15,174 nucleotides of DNA, from the NCBI GenBank assembly GCA_044224215.1, contig JBGAKX010000107.1:1-15174 (forward strand), in the 5' to 3' direction. The notes under the pieces are model-generated. The model was given only the letters and a program-made list of their open reading frames with translations. It did not search any database and was not told the origin of the DNA. Every line of letters begins with the position of its first letter. Within the stretch, counting starts at the first letter, position 1. The DNA is from DAOMFM01 sp035429825. GTDB lineage: Bacteria > Acidobacteriota > Blastocatellia > UBA7656 > JADIYM01. Positions 6,913 to 13,887 of the stretch are shown one piece after another. Both the position numbers and the translations under genes were made by a program.

Positions 6913-7443
6913 CTAGTGGCTCTTGCCGTCCGACGAACCGTGCTTGTCGCCCTTGTCGTGATCGTCCTTCTCGCCCTTCTCTCCCTTGTCGGCCGCTCCG
7001 CCCTTGTCGTCTGAGGTCGCCGCGCCGGATGCCCCAACGGTCACCGCGAGCCAGCTGGCGAGCTGCTTGGCCTCGGGCTCGGTCAGCGGGATCGTCGGCA
7101 TGTTGTTGTCCTTGTCGAAGATCTTCGGATTCTTGAGGTACGACACCCACTGCTCGGCAGTGTGCTTGTCCTTGACTTCAAACAGGTTCGGCGCGTTCTT
7201 GGAACCCTTTGCGTCCGCGCCGTGGCACATCTTGCACTTGGCGGCAAAAATTGGCTGCACGTCGTCGGGCATTCCCGCGACCTTCACCACCTCGGGCGCC
7301 GGTGCGTTGGTGTTTGCCGTCGCCGGCGCTGCAGTGTTGGTGGCCGGCTTGGCGTTCTTGTCGCCCTCCGCGGGCGAGCAGGCCAACGAGAGCCCGAACA
7401 GGGCCAGAAATGCCGCAACTGTGATCGCTTTCGATGTGTGCAA
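6913..7443 (-). CDS. Lipoprotein monohaem cytochrome c
   Basis: This is a 176-residue exported haem protein. I take TTG at 7443 as the start because AGGAGG lies 10 bases before it and it is directly followed by a normal signal sequence; no in-frame ATG lies close, and upstream frame would run into the divergent queF promoter. The signal ends in LSLAC, so Cys22 is probably acylated. An Ala/Thr/Asn/Pro-rich linker (about 30-52) leads to a class I cytochrome c domain: CKMCH at 70-74 binds haem and Met115 in NNMPTIPL is the likely sixth ligand. The last 32 residues are almost all Lys, Asp, Gly, His and Ser. It probably shuttles electrons at the membrane surface. It heads the minus-strand gene run, 44 bp before the ferredoxin. 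Confidence 0.88.
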   Translation of the reverse strand: MHTSKAITVAAFLALFGLSLACSPAEGDKNAKPATNTAAPATANTNAPAPEVVKVAGMPDDVQPIFAAKCKMCHGADAKGSKNAPNLFEVKDKHTAEQWVSYLKNPKIFDKDNNMPTIPLTEPEAKQLASWLAVTVGASGAATSDDKGGAADKGEKGEKDDHDKGDKHGSSDGKSH

Positions 7444-7554
7444 GAGAGAAGTTCCTCCTGGTGAGATGTTCCGTGCATCGATGAACCTACACGAAACCCC
7501 TGTCCGTGGCAAAGTGCGCCATCCCGGGCCCCGGTCGCCCCCGTGCACGCCCTT

Positions 7555-7584
7555 TTGTCGAACCGGCGCGTCACCGGTTAGAAT
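7555..7584 (+). promoter_or_regulatory. Candidate sigma-70-type promoter for queF
   Basis: TTGTCG (7555-7560) and TAGAAT (7579-7584) are separated by 18 bp, matching four and five of six consensus bases. The predicted start is about 25 bases before the queF ATG. No preQ1-riboswitch-like leader would fit in so short a 5' region. Confidence 0.45.
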
Positions 7585-7615
7585 GATCGGCCGCAGATCC
7601 GCGAAGGGAGCCCGA

Positions 7616-8020
7616 ATGGACCACGACGTCTTCAAACCCGTCATCGAGTCGACGCCCGACGACGAGATGAACCTCTATCCGCTCGACACGTTCGCCTACG
7701 AATATCCGGGGCGCGAGATCGTCATCACCTTTGAATGCCCTGAATTCACGGCGATCTGTCCGTTCTCGGATTTTCCGGACTTTGCGACCATCCGCATCGA
7801 GTACGTGCCGAACGAGCGCTGCGTCGAGCTCAAGAGCCTGAAGCTGTACATCAACTCGTTTCGATCGGTGAAGATCTTCCACGAGCACGTCGTCAACAGG
7901 ATCCTCGAGGACTTTGTCCGGGCGTGCGATCCGCTGCGTGCCGATCTCGTCGGCGATTTCAACATCCGCGGAAACATCAAGACGACCATACGCGCAAGCT
8001 ATTACAGGAAAGAGGTTTGA
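7616..8020 (+). CDS. queF: NADPH-dependent preQ0 reductase QueF
   Basis: This 134-residue protein is a short, unimodular (Bacillus-type) QueF. It reduces the nitrile of preQ0 (7-cyano-7-deazaguanine) to the amine of preQ1 with two NADPH, a step in queuosine synthesis. The nucleophile is Cys48 in FTAICPFSDFPD, with Asp55 seven residues on, and Glu90 in FHEH; these match Cys55, Asp62 and Glu97 of the B. subtilis enzyme in spacing. ELKSLKLY (71-78) is the QueF/NADPH signature. GAAGGGAG (7603-7610) precedes the ATG by five bases, supporting this start. It is cytosolic, and is transcribed away from the cytochrome gene. queC lies about 5 kb away on the other strand; queD and queE are not in the window. 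Confidence 0.97.
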   Translation: MDHDVFKPVIESTPDDEMNLYPLDTFAYEYPGREIVITFECPEFTAICPFSDFPDFATIRIEYVPNERCVELKSLKLYINSFRSVKIFHEHVVNRILEDFVRACDPLRADLVGDFNIRGNIKTTIRASYYRKEV

Positions 8021-8030
8021 GGTGATCGAC

Positions 8031-8058
8031 TGCGGGGTCGCGCCGTCGCGGCCCCGCA
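8031..8058 (+). terminator. Strong hairpin after queF, probable terminator
   Basis: A 12-bp stem (8031-8042 with 8047-8058, including one G-T pair) closes on a CCGT tetraloop, starting 10 bases past the queF stop. The stability fits transcription termination, but no T-run follows (AATCAACCC), so it is not a textbook intrinsic terminator. Confidence 0.55.
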
Positions 8059-8362
8059 ATCAACCCTTGGGATGGCACCATCGCCAGGTGAGATGGACGA
8101 GGTGAAGTCCCTGCATCCGCGTCGTCGGCAGGGGGTGCCGCCGAGGCCGGTGCGCGCGGATCGCAACCTGAGGAAGGCATCGATCCATGCGGCCCGAGCG
8201 AGATCGCGGGCCGTTCAAAGAAACACTCAACGCAATAAGGACGGGATTTTGACCCAAATGGGTTCAAAAAAATTCACCGGCGGCGTGAAATCTTTGTTGC
8301 GATCGCCGGAACCGCAGCGGACGCCCTCCAGGCGAGCGGCTCCAGCGAACCGGATCCACCCC
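8059..8362. other. Gap before the glycosylase with several hairpins, no gene seen
   Basis: No convincing coding frame is seen in this 304-bp stretch. It holds four inverted repeats in a row: CCCTGC (8109-8114) / GCAGGG (8129-8134); GGATCG (8158-8163) / CGATCC (8181-8186) with an inner CCT/AGG; GGCCC (8191-8195) / GGGCC (8208-8212) with an inner GCG/CGC; and an AT-rich hairpin TTTTGACCC (8246-8254) / GGG-T-TCAAAA (8259-8268). An unknown small RNA, a leader of the glycosylase, or decayed sequence are all possible. Confidence 0.35.
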
Positions 8363-8983
8363 ATGTCGGACGACGAACTCGCGCGCGCTGCGCGTGGTCT
8401 TGCGCGCCGGCATGCGCCGTTTCGGGCGATCCTGCGCGCGCATGGTGTGCCGCCCATGTGGGCGCGCGAAGCGGGCTTCCCGACGCTTCTGCACATCATC
8501 CTCGAACAGCAGGTGTCGCTTGCGTCGGCGCGCGCAGCGTTCGACCGGCTGCTCGAGGCCGCGTCGCCGTTGACGCCTCGGGCCTTCCTGGGTTTCGACG
8601 ACGACCAGTTGAAGGAATTCGGATTCAGCCGGCAGAAGACGCGGTACGGTCGCGAGCTGGCGCACGCAGTGCTGTCGGGCTCGCTCGATCTCGAATCGCT
8701 GCACCACTTGCCGGACGACGTCGTCTCCGAGCGGTTGCGCGAGATCACGGGGATCGGTGTCTGGACGGCAGACATCTACCTCCTGATGGTGCTCCTTCGG
8801 CCCGACATCTGGCCTTCGGGTGACCTTGCGCTCGCGACGGCGGCGCACGCCGTGTTCGAACTGCCGCAGCGACCGTCGGACGTTGAGCTCCGTGAAATGA
8901 GCGAGGCGTGGCGTCCGTGGCGCGCGGTCGCCGCACGGCTGCTGTGGCACCAGTACCTGTGCGAGCGGGGTCGCTCGGGCTGA
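8363..8983 (+). CDS. AlkA-type HhH-GPD DNA glycosylase
   Basis: This 206-residue protein is a base-excision-repair glycosylase of the helix-hairpin-helix GPD superfamily, closest in style to DNA-3-methyladenine glycosylase II (AlkA). ILEQQVSLASA (46-56) is the typical early helix. The HhH is LREITGIGVWTADIYLL (125-141), and the catalytic aspartate is Asp154 in WPSGDLAL. No Cys cluster follows, unlike Nth or MutY. It should remove alkylated bases from DNA. The start is uncertain. MSDDE at 8363 begins the conserved domain but has no Shine-Dalgarno; an in-frame ATG at 8258 would add 35 basic residues and lies in the loop of an AT-rich hairpin. The gene stands apart from queF and converges with the glycosyltransferase gene 57 bp away. 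Confidence 0.88.
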   Translation: MSDDELARAARGLARRHAPFRAILRAHGVPPMWAREAGFPTLLHIILEQQVSLASARAAFDRLLEAASPLTPRAFLGFDDDQLKEFGFSRQKTRYGRELAHAVLSGSLDLESLHHLPDDVVSERLREITGIGVWTADIYLLMVLLRPDIWPSGDLALATAAHAVFELPQRPSDVELREMSEAWRPWRAVAARLLWHQYLCERGRSG

Positions 8984-9040
8984 TTCGCGCGTGGCCGCCG
9001 TGCCGTTCCAACCGAGCGTGCCGCGTCGAGCCTGAACTTC

Positions 9041-10096
9041 CTACCCGCGGGCGAGCATCTCGCGATAGATGGCGAGATAGCGCGTCGTGATCCGATCGAA
9101 CGAGAACTCGCGCGCGAGCTCTCGGCCGTGCTCGCCCATGCGACGGGCGGCTGCGGGATCGGAAAGCAATCGCCCGAGCGCGCCCGCCACACTCTCGGTG
9201 TCGATTCGGTCGAGCACGATGCCCGCGGCGCCATCGATCTCGAGGCGCGCGCCGACCCCGGTCCGTCCAACGACGACCGGCAGCCCGCACGCCATGGCCT
9301 CGACGATCGCGTTTCCGAAGCTCTCGTTGCGGGACGGCAAAACCAGCACGTCCGAGGCGCGCAAGACTCCCGCGACGTCGTCGAGGACACCCAGGTATCT
9401 GACCCGCGAACCAGATTCGGCCGCGGCGGCCTCGACCTCGGGCGCGCGCGGGCCGGTGCCCGCGACGACGAGGCTTGCGCCCGGCGCCGCGACAGCGATG
9501 GATCGCCAGGCGTCGAGCGTTTCGACAATGCCTTTCCGATCGACGAGCTGCCCGAGAAACAGCACAAGCGGACCGTCGGGAAGACCGAGTTGCCCGCGCA
9601 GGTGGACCCGCTCGGAGGGTTCAGCGGGCCGGAAGGCGTCCACGTCGATCCCGTTGTCGATGCGCGCGATCGCGTCGTCCGCGACGCCGGCGTCGCGCAC
9701 TTCGGCGGCGATCTCGGCGTCGAGGGCCGCAAAGCGGGTCACCCTCCGCAGAATTCCGCGCATGAGGCAGTGCGCATGCACGATGTCGAATCGCTCGGCG
9801 TTGCGCAGAACCCACCGCGCCGTCGCGACCATCTGCGACGGCTTGAGCGCGGGCCCTCGCACGACGTTGACGCGGTCGACCTGCACGCCGCGCACGACCT
9901 CATGGCGGGCGAGCCCGGGGACGTAGCGGGTCGACAGAAAGCGCACGTCCACTCCGCGGCTCGCGAGTCCCTTTGCGAGTCCGATGGCCTGGATCTCGGC
10001 GCCGGCAAAGTACGGCAGCAGCCGCTGCAGCACCATCAACACGCGGAGTGGGCGCTCCGGCGCGAGACCCGACGGCGTGTCGCCGATCGGCGTCAT
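9041..10096 (-). CDS. GT4-family glycosyltransferase, apparently internally shortened
   Basis: This 351-residue protein is a retaining GT-B glycosyltransferase (glycosyl transferases group 1). The C-terminal half is normal: NGIDVDAF (148-155), LGQLVDRKG (181-189) with the donor-binding Arg/Lys, then ESFGNAIVE (258-266), the EX7E motif that binds the nucleotide sugar. The N-terminal acceptor domain opens with a typical Gly-loop area (LPYFAGAEIQAIGLAKGL, 27-44). Between IVHAHCLMRGI (105-115) and LRRVTRFAALDAEIA (116-130) the usual stretch of several dozen residues (a strand and helices of the acceptor domain) seems to be missing, in frame. The protein may be a shortened but folded variant or non-functional. 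Donor and acceptor are unknown. No Shine-Dalgarno is obvious. It is monocistronic, between nrdJ (upstream, same strand) and the convergent glycosylase. Confidence 0.87.
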   Translation of the reverse strand: MTPIGDTPSGLAPERPLRVLMVLQRLLPYFAGAEIQAIGLAKGLASRGVDVRFLSTRYVPGLARHEVVRGVQVDRVNVVRGPALKPSQMVATARWVLRNAERFDIVHAHCLMRGILRRVTRFAALDAEIAAEVRDAGVADDAIARIDNGIDVDAFRPAEPSERVHLRGQLGLPDGPLVLFLGQLVDRKGIVETLDAWRSIAVAAPGASLVVAGTGPRAPEVEAAAAESGSRVRYLGVLDDVAGVLRASDVLVLPSRNESFGNAIVEAMACGLPVVVGRTGVGARLEIDGAAGIVLDRIDTESVAGALGRLLSDPAAARRMGEHGRELAREFSFDRITTRYLAIYREMLARG

Positions 10097-10213
10097 CGCG
10101 GGACGCCCGGTCGATGCGCATACGATCGCGCGAGCGGGCGGACGGACATGCAGCGTGAGTTTGAGGCCATCACTCGGGTGTATTGGTACGGTCGCCTTTG
10201 CCTGGGACGCCGC

Positions 10214-10242
10214 AGTTCACCACGGTGGCATGGGGGTGTCAA
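10214..10242 (-). promoter_or_regulatory. Candidate promoter for the glycosyltransferase gene
   Basis: On the minus strand a perfect TTGACA (complement of 10237-10242) is followed after 17 bp by TGAACT (complement of 10214-10219), only three of six for a -10. The spacer holds a small palindrome CCACGGTGG (10220-10228). It would start transcription about 110 bases before the gene. Confidence 0.3.
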
Positions 10243-10281
10243 GAAGCGTGCCCGGCGACTGGCAGGGGTCGGCTGGGAGCC

Positions 10282-10335
10282 CAAACGAACAACGGGCGCA
10301 CGCCGCGTGCGGCCTGCGCCCGTTGTCTCCGTTTG
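10282..10335 (-). terminator. Long hairpin just after nrdJ, probable terminator
   Basis: A perfect 12-bp stem (10289-10300 with 10315-10326) is extended outside by CAAACG/CGTTTG (10282-10287, 10330-10335) and inside by GCCG/CGGC (10302-10305, 10310-10313). The hairpin begins eight bases past the nrdJ stop codon. There is no T-run behind it, as with the hairpin after queF. Confidence 0.65.
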
Positions 10336-10343
10336 ACGGATGG

Positions 10344-12719
10344 CTACTTACACTTGGAGTAGCCGCAGTCGCGGCAGACATCGCAGCCGGAGTCGCTGAT
10401 CAGCTGATCCCCGCCGCATTCGGGACACGTCTTCCCCGTGGCGATGTAGTGTCCGCCGCGTGCCGAATCGGGCTTCCCGTCGAGCCGGCGCTTGGCGAGC
10501 ATGAGGCATTCGGCGACGGCCTGTTCGGGCGACGTGCAGAGCCGCTCGTTGAACCAGATCGCGTGCGTGCCAATGACCTTGTTCAGGGACCGCGCCACTT
10601 CGGTCGTGTCAAAGCCCCCACGCAGCATCTTCGACGCAAGCAGTCCGACCGACACCGACAACGGACCCGCCGCGAAGACCTCGAGGACGCGGTTGCCGTC
10701 GTGATTGATCGTCACGTACAGGTTCTGACCGTCGAACGGGATGCGCCACGTCCAGCCGGCCAGCTCGCGCGGACGGTCGATCTCGCTCGTCTTTGCAACT
10801 GCCGGCGCGGCGATCGTCGTCGGCGACTGCAACGCCTCGGACGACACGATGACCGCCGGCGTCTCGGTCTTCTTCTCGACGCTCATCGACGTCAGCACCT
10901 GACCGTCACGGCTGCCGTCGCGGTAGTAGCTGACCGCCTTGACGCCGAGCTTCCACGCGAGCCGGTGAACGCGGTCGGTATCCTCGACGGTCGCGTCCGA
11001 CGGCGCGTTGACCGTCTTGGAGATCGAGTTGTCCACGTGACGCTGGCACGCGGCCAGCACACGCAGGTGGTCGTCGGGCGTGAGCGTCATCGCCTCGACA
11101 AAGTGCGCCGGCAGTTCGTCGCGGTGGTTGACGATGTATTCGGCGGCTCGCTTGATCGACTCATCATCGGTCGGATCGAGGTCGATCCCGAGCGCGCGGG
11201 CCGCGAGCGGATGGGCGTACGTGCGCTCGCCCACCGTGTCGCGGCGGAAATAGGCGTACGAGAAGTTCGGCTCGATGCCGGAGCTGGTCTCGGCGGCGAG
11301 CGAGATCGTGCCCGTGGGCGCGACGGTCGTCACCTCGTAGTTGCGTGGCGTGAGCGGGACCGACCGGTCGATGCCGATCTCGTCGTAGATCATCTTCTCG
11401 TAGAGGTCGCGATTCGGCTCGAACTCGGGCATCGGGCCCTTCTCGCGACCGAGCGCGAGCGACTCGAGCCACGCCTCGCGGCGCACGAACGACATCAGCT
11501 GATCCGCAAAGACTGCCGATTCTTCCGAGCCATAGACGATGCCCTTGTGGAGGAGAAGGTCGGCAAAGCCCATCACGCCGAGCCCGACGGGGCGTGTACG
11601 ATGAACGGTGTCGTGGATCTCGGGCAGCGGCCAGTGGCACGTGTCGACGACATTGTCGAGGAACCGAACGCAGCTGTGAACGTCCTCGCCGAGCCGCAGC
11701 CAGTCGACCTCGCCCGTCTCGGGCACGTAGTACTTGGCCACGTCGATCGAGCCGAGGTTGCACGCGTTGAAGTCGTGCAGCATCTGCTCGCCGCACGGGT
11801 TCGAAGCGCGCTTTGGCCCCATCGAGTTCCGCAACGGGTTATGCCGGTTGACGTTGTCGATGAAGATGATCCCGGGTTCGGCCCAGCGGTGCGTGCTCGA
11901 GATGATCCGGTTCCAGATGTCGGGCGCGTAGACCATTCCCGAACGTGGCGGCTCGGTGCCGTTGTAGGTGTAGACGCCGCCCGCGCCGTCGTTGGCCTTG
12001 GGATCCCACACGGGCTCGGTCCACGGCTCGCCGTCGAACTCGAGCTGGAACCACTGGTTACCTTCCACCGCCCGCAGGAAGTCGTCGGTCACCGTGACCG
12101 AGATGTTGAAATTCGTCAGCGATCCCTGGTTGTTCTTGGCGTGGATGAACCGCAGCAGATCCGGGTGCTTGCACGACATGATGCCCATGTTGGCGCCGCG
12201 CCGCACACCTCCCTGCTTGACGGTCTCGGTCATCGTGTTGACGATCTCCATGAAGGAGACCGGGCCCGACGCGATGCCGCGGCCGCCGCCGACGGACGCG
12301 CCCGCGGGCCTCAGGAGCTCGTAGGTCATTCCGGTGCCGCCACCGGACTGGTGGACGAGCGCGCACCAGCGCGCGTGGTCCATGATTTCGGACAGGTCGT
12401 CCCTCACGGGCAGCACAAAGCACGCAGCCAGCTGGCCCTTCGGCTTGCCGGCGTTCACGAGGCACGGCGTGTTCGGCAGAAAGCGCCGCTCGAGCATCAG
12501 TCCCATCATTGCCTGAGTGAACTCGCTGCGCTTCATCGGATCGGTCTCGGCCTGCGCAACGTGGCTCACAACACGTGCACAGATGTCGTCCCACTCCTCC
12601 GTCGAGCGGCCCAGCTCATCCTTGAGCGAATAACGCTTTGAAATAACGCGCCGCGCATTCAATCCCACGTAGGTCCCGGTGCGCGTCCGGCTGTCTCGCT
12701 GTTGTTCAGATGCGCTCAT
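10344..12719 (-). CDS. nrdJ: Cobalamin-dependent class II ribonucleotide reductase
   Basis: This 791-residue enzyme reduces ribonucleotides to deoxyribonucleotides with adenosylcobalamin as radical source, without needing oxygen. The thiyl-radical site is NPCGE with Asn307, Cys309 and Glu311. Cys100 and Cys320 are the redox pair; spacing to Cys309 matches Thermotoga NrdJ. VGLGVMGFADLL (378-389) and APTGTISLAAETSSGIEP (467-484) are family signatures. The C-terminus has a Zn-ribbon-like module (CPEC at 765-768, Cys779, Cys782, Cys785, Cys790) thought to pass electrons from thioredoxin, joined through a less conserved linker at about 610-650. The start at 12719 has AGGTGG 7 bases before it; an in-frame ATG at 12743 lacks one. 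Regulation is suggested by an NrdR-type box, a good promoter and a long leader. It is the only RNR in the window. Confidence 0.97.
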   Translation of the reverse strand: MSASEQQRDSRTRTGTYVGLNARRVISKRYSLKDELGRSTEEWDDICARVVSHVAQAETDPMKRSEFTQAMMGLMLERRFLPNTPCLVNAGKPKGQLAACFVLPVRDDLSEIMDHARWCALVHQSGGGTGMTYELLRPAGASVGGGRGIASGPVSFMEIVNTMTETVKQGGVRRGANMGIMSCKHPDLLRFIHAKNNQGSLTNFNISVTVTDDFLRAVEGNQWFQLEFDGEPWTEPVWDPKANDGAGGVYTYNGTEPPRSGMVYAPDIWNRIISSTHRWAEPGIIFIDNVNRHNPLRNSMGPKRASNPCGEQMLHDFNACNLGSIDVAKYYVPETGEVDWLRLGEDVHSCVRFLDNVVDTCHWPLPEIHDTVHRTRPVGLGVMGFADLLLHKGIVYGSEESAVFADQLMSFVRREAWLESLALGREKGPMPEFEPNRDLYEKMIYDEIGIDRSVPLTPRNYEVTTVAPTGTISLAAETSSGIEPNFSYAYFRRDTVGERTYAHPLAARALGIDLDPTDDESIKRAAEYIVNHRDELPAHFVEAMTLTPDDHLRVLAACQRHVDNSISKTVNAPSDATVEDTDRVHRLAWKLGVKAVSYYRDGSRDGQVLTSMSVEKKTETPAVIVSSEALQSPTTIAAPAVAKTSEIDRPRELAGWTWRIPFDGQNLYVTINHDGNRVLEVFAAGPLSVSVGLLASKMLRGGFDTTEVARSLNKVIGTHAIWFNERLCTSPEQAVAECLMLAKRRLDGKPDSARGGHYIATGKTCPECGGDQLISDSGCDVCRDCGYSKCK

Positions 12720-12944
12720 TTCCTGTCCACCTCGCACGTCCATGAATCTTATTTTAGGGACTCCGATGCCCTTTCCGTAACCCCTTACGGTGGATGGAGA
12801 CAGAAAACCAGTTCGCGCAGCGCAGAGACAGATTCGCCCCGGGCCTTCTCGATTCTTTGTCGAGAGGCCCCAGCCATGCCGTACAACTCAGGGTCGGATT
12901 TGTCTGATGGAAGCCGCTGATCGGCTCTGTACCCTCACCAGCTG
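12720..12944 (-). promoter_or_regulatory. Long structured 5' leader of nrdJ
   Basis: The predicted transcript starts near 12944, leaving about 225 bases before the nrdJ start. It can form, in order of transcription: GTACA/TGTAC (12928-12932 with 12881-12885) enclosing AGCCG/CGGCT (12912-12916, 12922-12926); a long hairpin at 12841-12870 (GGCCC-TCGAGA with TCTCGA-T-GGGCC, 7-nt loop); and CCGTAA/TTACGG (12775-12780, 12785-12790) with a 4-nt loop. Between the last two, the 8-mer TCTGTCTC occurs twice (complements of 12825-12832 and 12797-12804). No cobalamin-riboswitch B12 box was seen. A regulatory RNA is plausible but unproven. Confidence 0.45.
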
Positions 12945-12950
12945 TGGGGC

Positions 12951-12979
12951 AGTCTAGCCCAACCTGTACGGTGTGTCAA
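12951..12979 (-). promoter_or_regulatory. nrdJ promoter
   Basis: On the minus strand TTGACA (complement of 12974-12979) is a perfect -35, followed after exactly 17 bp by TAGACT (complement of 12951-12956), four of six for a -10. This is the best promoter in the window. It predicts a start near 12944. Confidence 0.6.
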
Positions 12980-12987
12980 CGAGAAAA

Positions 12988-13003
12988 ACACAATATCTAG
13001 TGG
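12988..13003 (-). promoter_or_regulatory. NrdR-box-like operator upstream of nrdJ
   Basis: The plus-strand 16-mer ACACAATATCTAGTGG is close to the NrdR box consensus acaCwAtATaTwgtgt. NrdR is the ATP/dATP-sensing repressor of ribonucleotide reductase genes. The box lies 8 bp upstream of the -35. A much weaker second half-site (12959-12974, about nine of sixteen) overlaps the -35, with centres 29 bp apart; paired NrdR boxes usually sit about three helical turns apart. Confidence 0.6.
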
Positions 13004-13155
13004 TTTAACCGCAAATCAGCCATTGACAATAGTTACGGGCGAAGCGCTGTGTGTTGTCGTTCTGAAGGGCTCGCGGGAGCTCGGCCGACGTGCCCTACCT
13101 AAATGCAACAGACTGGGGCGCTTACCGATCATTTGTGCTCCATGCATTGGGTAAT
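13004..13155. other. Gap between queC end and the nrdJ regulatory region
   Basis: No gene is seen. The only structure noted is AGGGC-TCG (13066-13073) with CGA...GCCCT (ending 13096), a weak possible terminator for queC. A TTGACA at 13023-13028 on the plus strand has no gene to serve nearby. Confidence 0.25.
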
Positions 13156-13863
13156 TCAACCTGATGCGGCATCGGCGTACTTCGCCGGATCGGTTAAACC
13201 ATTCTCGGAAAAGCCTTTACGTCGCAAGTAGCACGCATCGCACGATCCGCACGCCGCGCCGTCCGGTCGCGGGTCATAACAAGATGTTGTGATCGCGTAA
13301 TCGACGCCCAGTTCGAGCCCGCGTTTGATGATCTCGGCCTTCGTCAGGTGCACGAGCGGCGCGTGGATCGTCAGGCGGCGGCCGGTCTCGACCGTCGAAC
13401 GAATCGCGAGATTCGCCATCGCTTCGAACGCCTCGACGAACTCAGGCCGGCAATCCGGATAGCCGGAATAGTCGAGCGCGTTCACGCCGAGAAAGATATC
13501 GAACGCGCCGAGCACGTCGGCCCACGCGAGCGCATACGCCAGGAATACCGTATTCCTGGCCGGAACGTACGTGACTGGAATCCCTTCGCCGATCTCGTCG
13601 TGCGAGCGCCCCTTTGGCACCGGCGCGTCGGTGGTCAGCGCGGATCCGCCGAAAGCGGCGAGATCGATGTTCGCGATCCGATGCTCGGCGACGCCGAGCG
13701 AAGTGGCGACGCGCCGGGCCGCATCGAGTTCGTTCACGTGGCGTTGCCCGTAACTCATCGTCAACGCGTACGCCTCGAACCCCTTAGCGCGCGCGATCGC
13801 GAGCGTCGTCGTCGAATCGAGCCCTCCGCTCAACAGAACAACCGCCCGACGTTGCTCAGCCAT
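13156..13863 (-). CDS. queC: 7-cyano-7-deazaguanine synthase QueC
   Basis: This 235-residue protein is a complete QueC, which turns 7-carboxy-7-deazaguanine, ammonia and ATP into preQ0 for queuosine in tRNA. The N-type ATP pyrophosphatase P-loop SGGLDST is at 12-18. YVPARNT (99-105) and GVNALDYSGYPDCRPEF (126-142) are substrate-site hallmarks. The zinc site at the end has all four cysteines: Cys195 (TSCYDP), Cys205, Cys208 and Cys211 (CGSCDAC). GGAGG sits 4 bases before the ATG, confirming the start. It is cytosolic. The gene is divergent from the M16 peptidase gene and stands alone, not next to queD or queE; queF is elsewhere in the window. No preQ1-riboswitch-like leader was recognised upstream. 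Confidence 0.97.
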   Translation of the reverse strand: MAEQRRAVVLLSGGLDSTTTLAIARAKGFEAYALTMSYGQRHVNELDAARRVATSLGVAEHRIANIDLAAFGGSALTTDAPVPKGRSHDEIGEGIPVTYVPARNTVFLAYALAWADVLGAFDIFLGVNALDYSGYPDCRPEFVEAFEAMANLAIRSTVETGRRLTIHAPLVHLTKAEIIKRGLELGVDYAITTSCYDPRPDGAACGSCDACYLRRKGFSENGLTDPAKYADAASG

Positions 13864-13887
13864 TCAACCTCCGCGTCCCGCCGCCGG

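Noticed and set aside
7444..7644. Longer N-terminus of the cytochrome c from an ATG at 7644
   Set aside because: It would bury the signal peptide and lipobox behind 67 residues and overlap the queF start and promoter.
8072..8362. N-terminal extension of the DNA glycosylase
   Set aside because: The extra residues are basic and low in structure, without family similarity that I recognise; the shorter start matches the usual domain length, though 8258 cannot be excluded.
9984..12641. Open frame of 885 codons on the plus strand opposite nrdJ
   Set aside because: It lies antisense to the clearly functional nrdJ, is Arg/Asp/Val-rich without any motif, and is a by-product of high G+C codon use.
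12720..12944. Cobalamin riboswitch before nrdJ
   Set aside because: I looked for the B12 box and the conserved core strings and did not find them; a covariance search could still overturn this.
13021..13130. Possible tRNA or small RNA gene between queC and nrdJ
   Set aside because: No cloverleaf, TTC-type arm or CCA end could be built.
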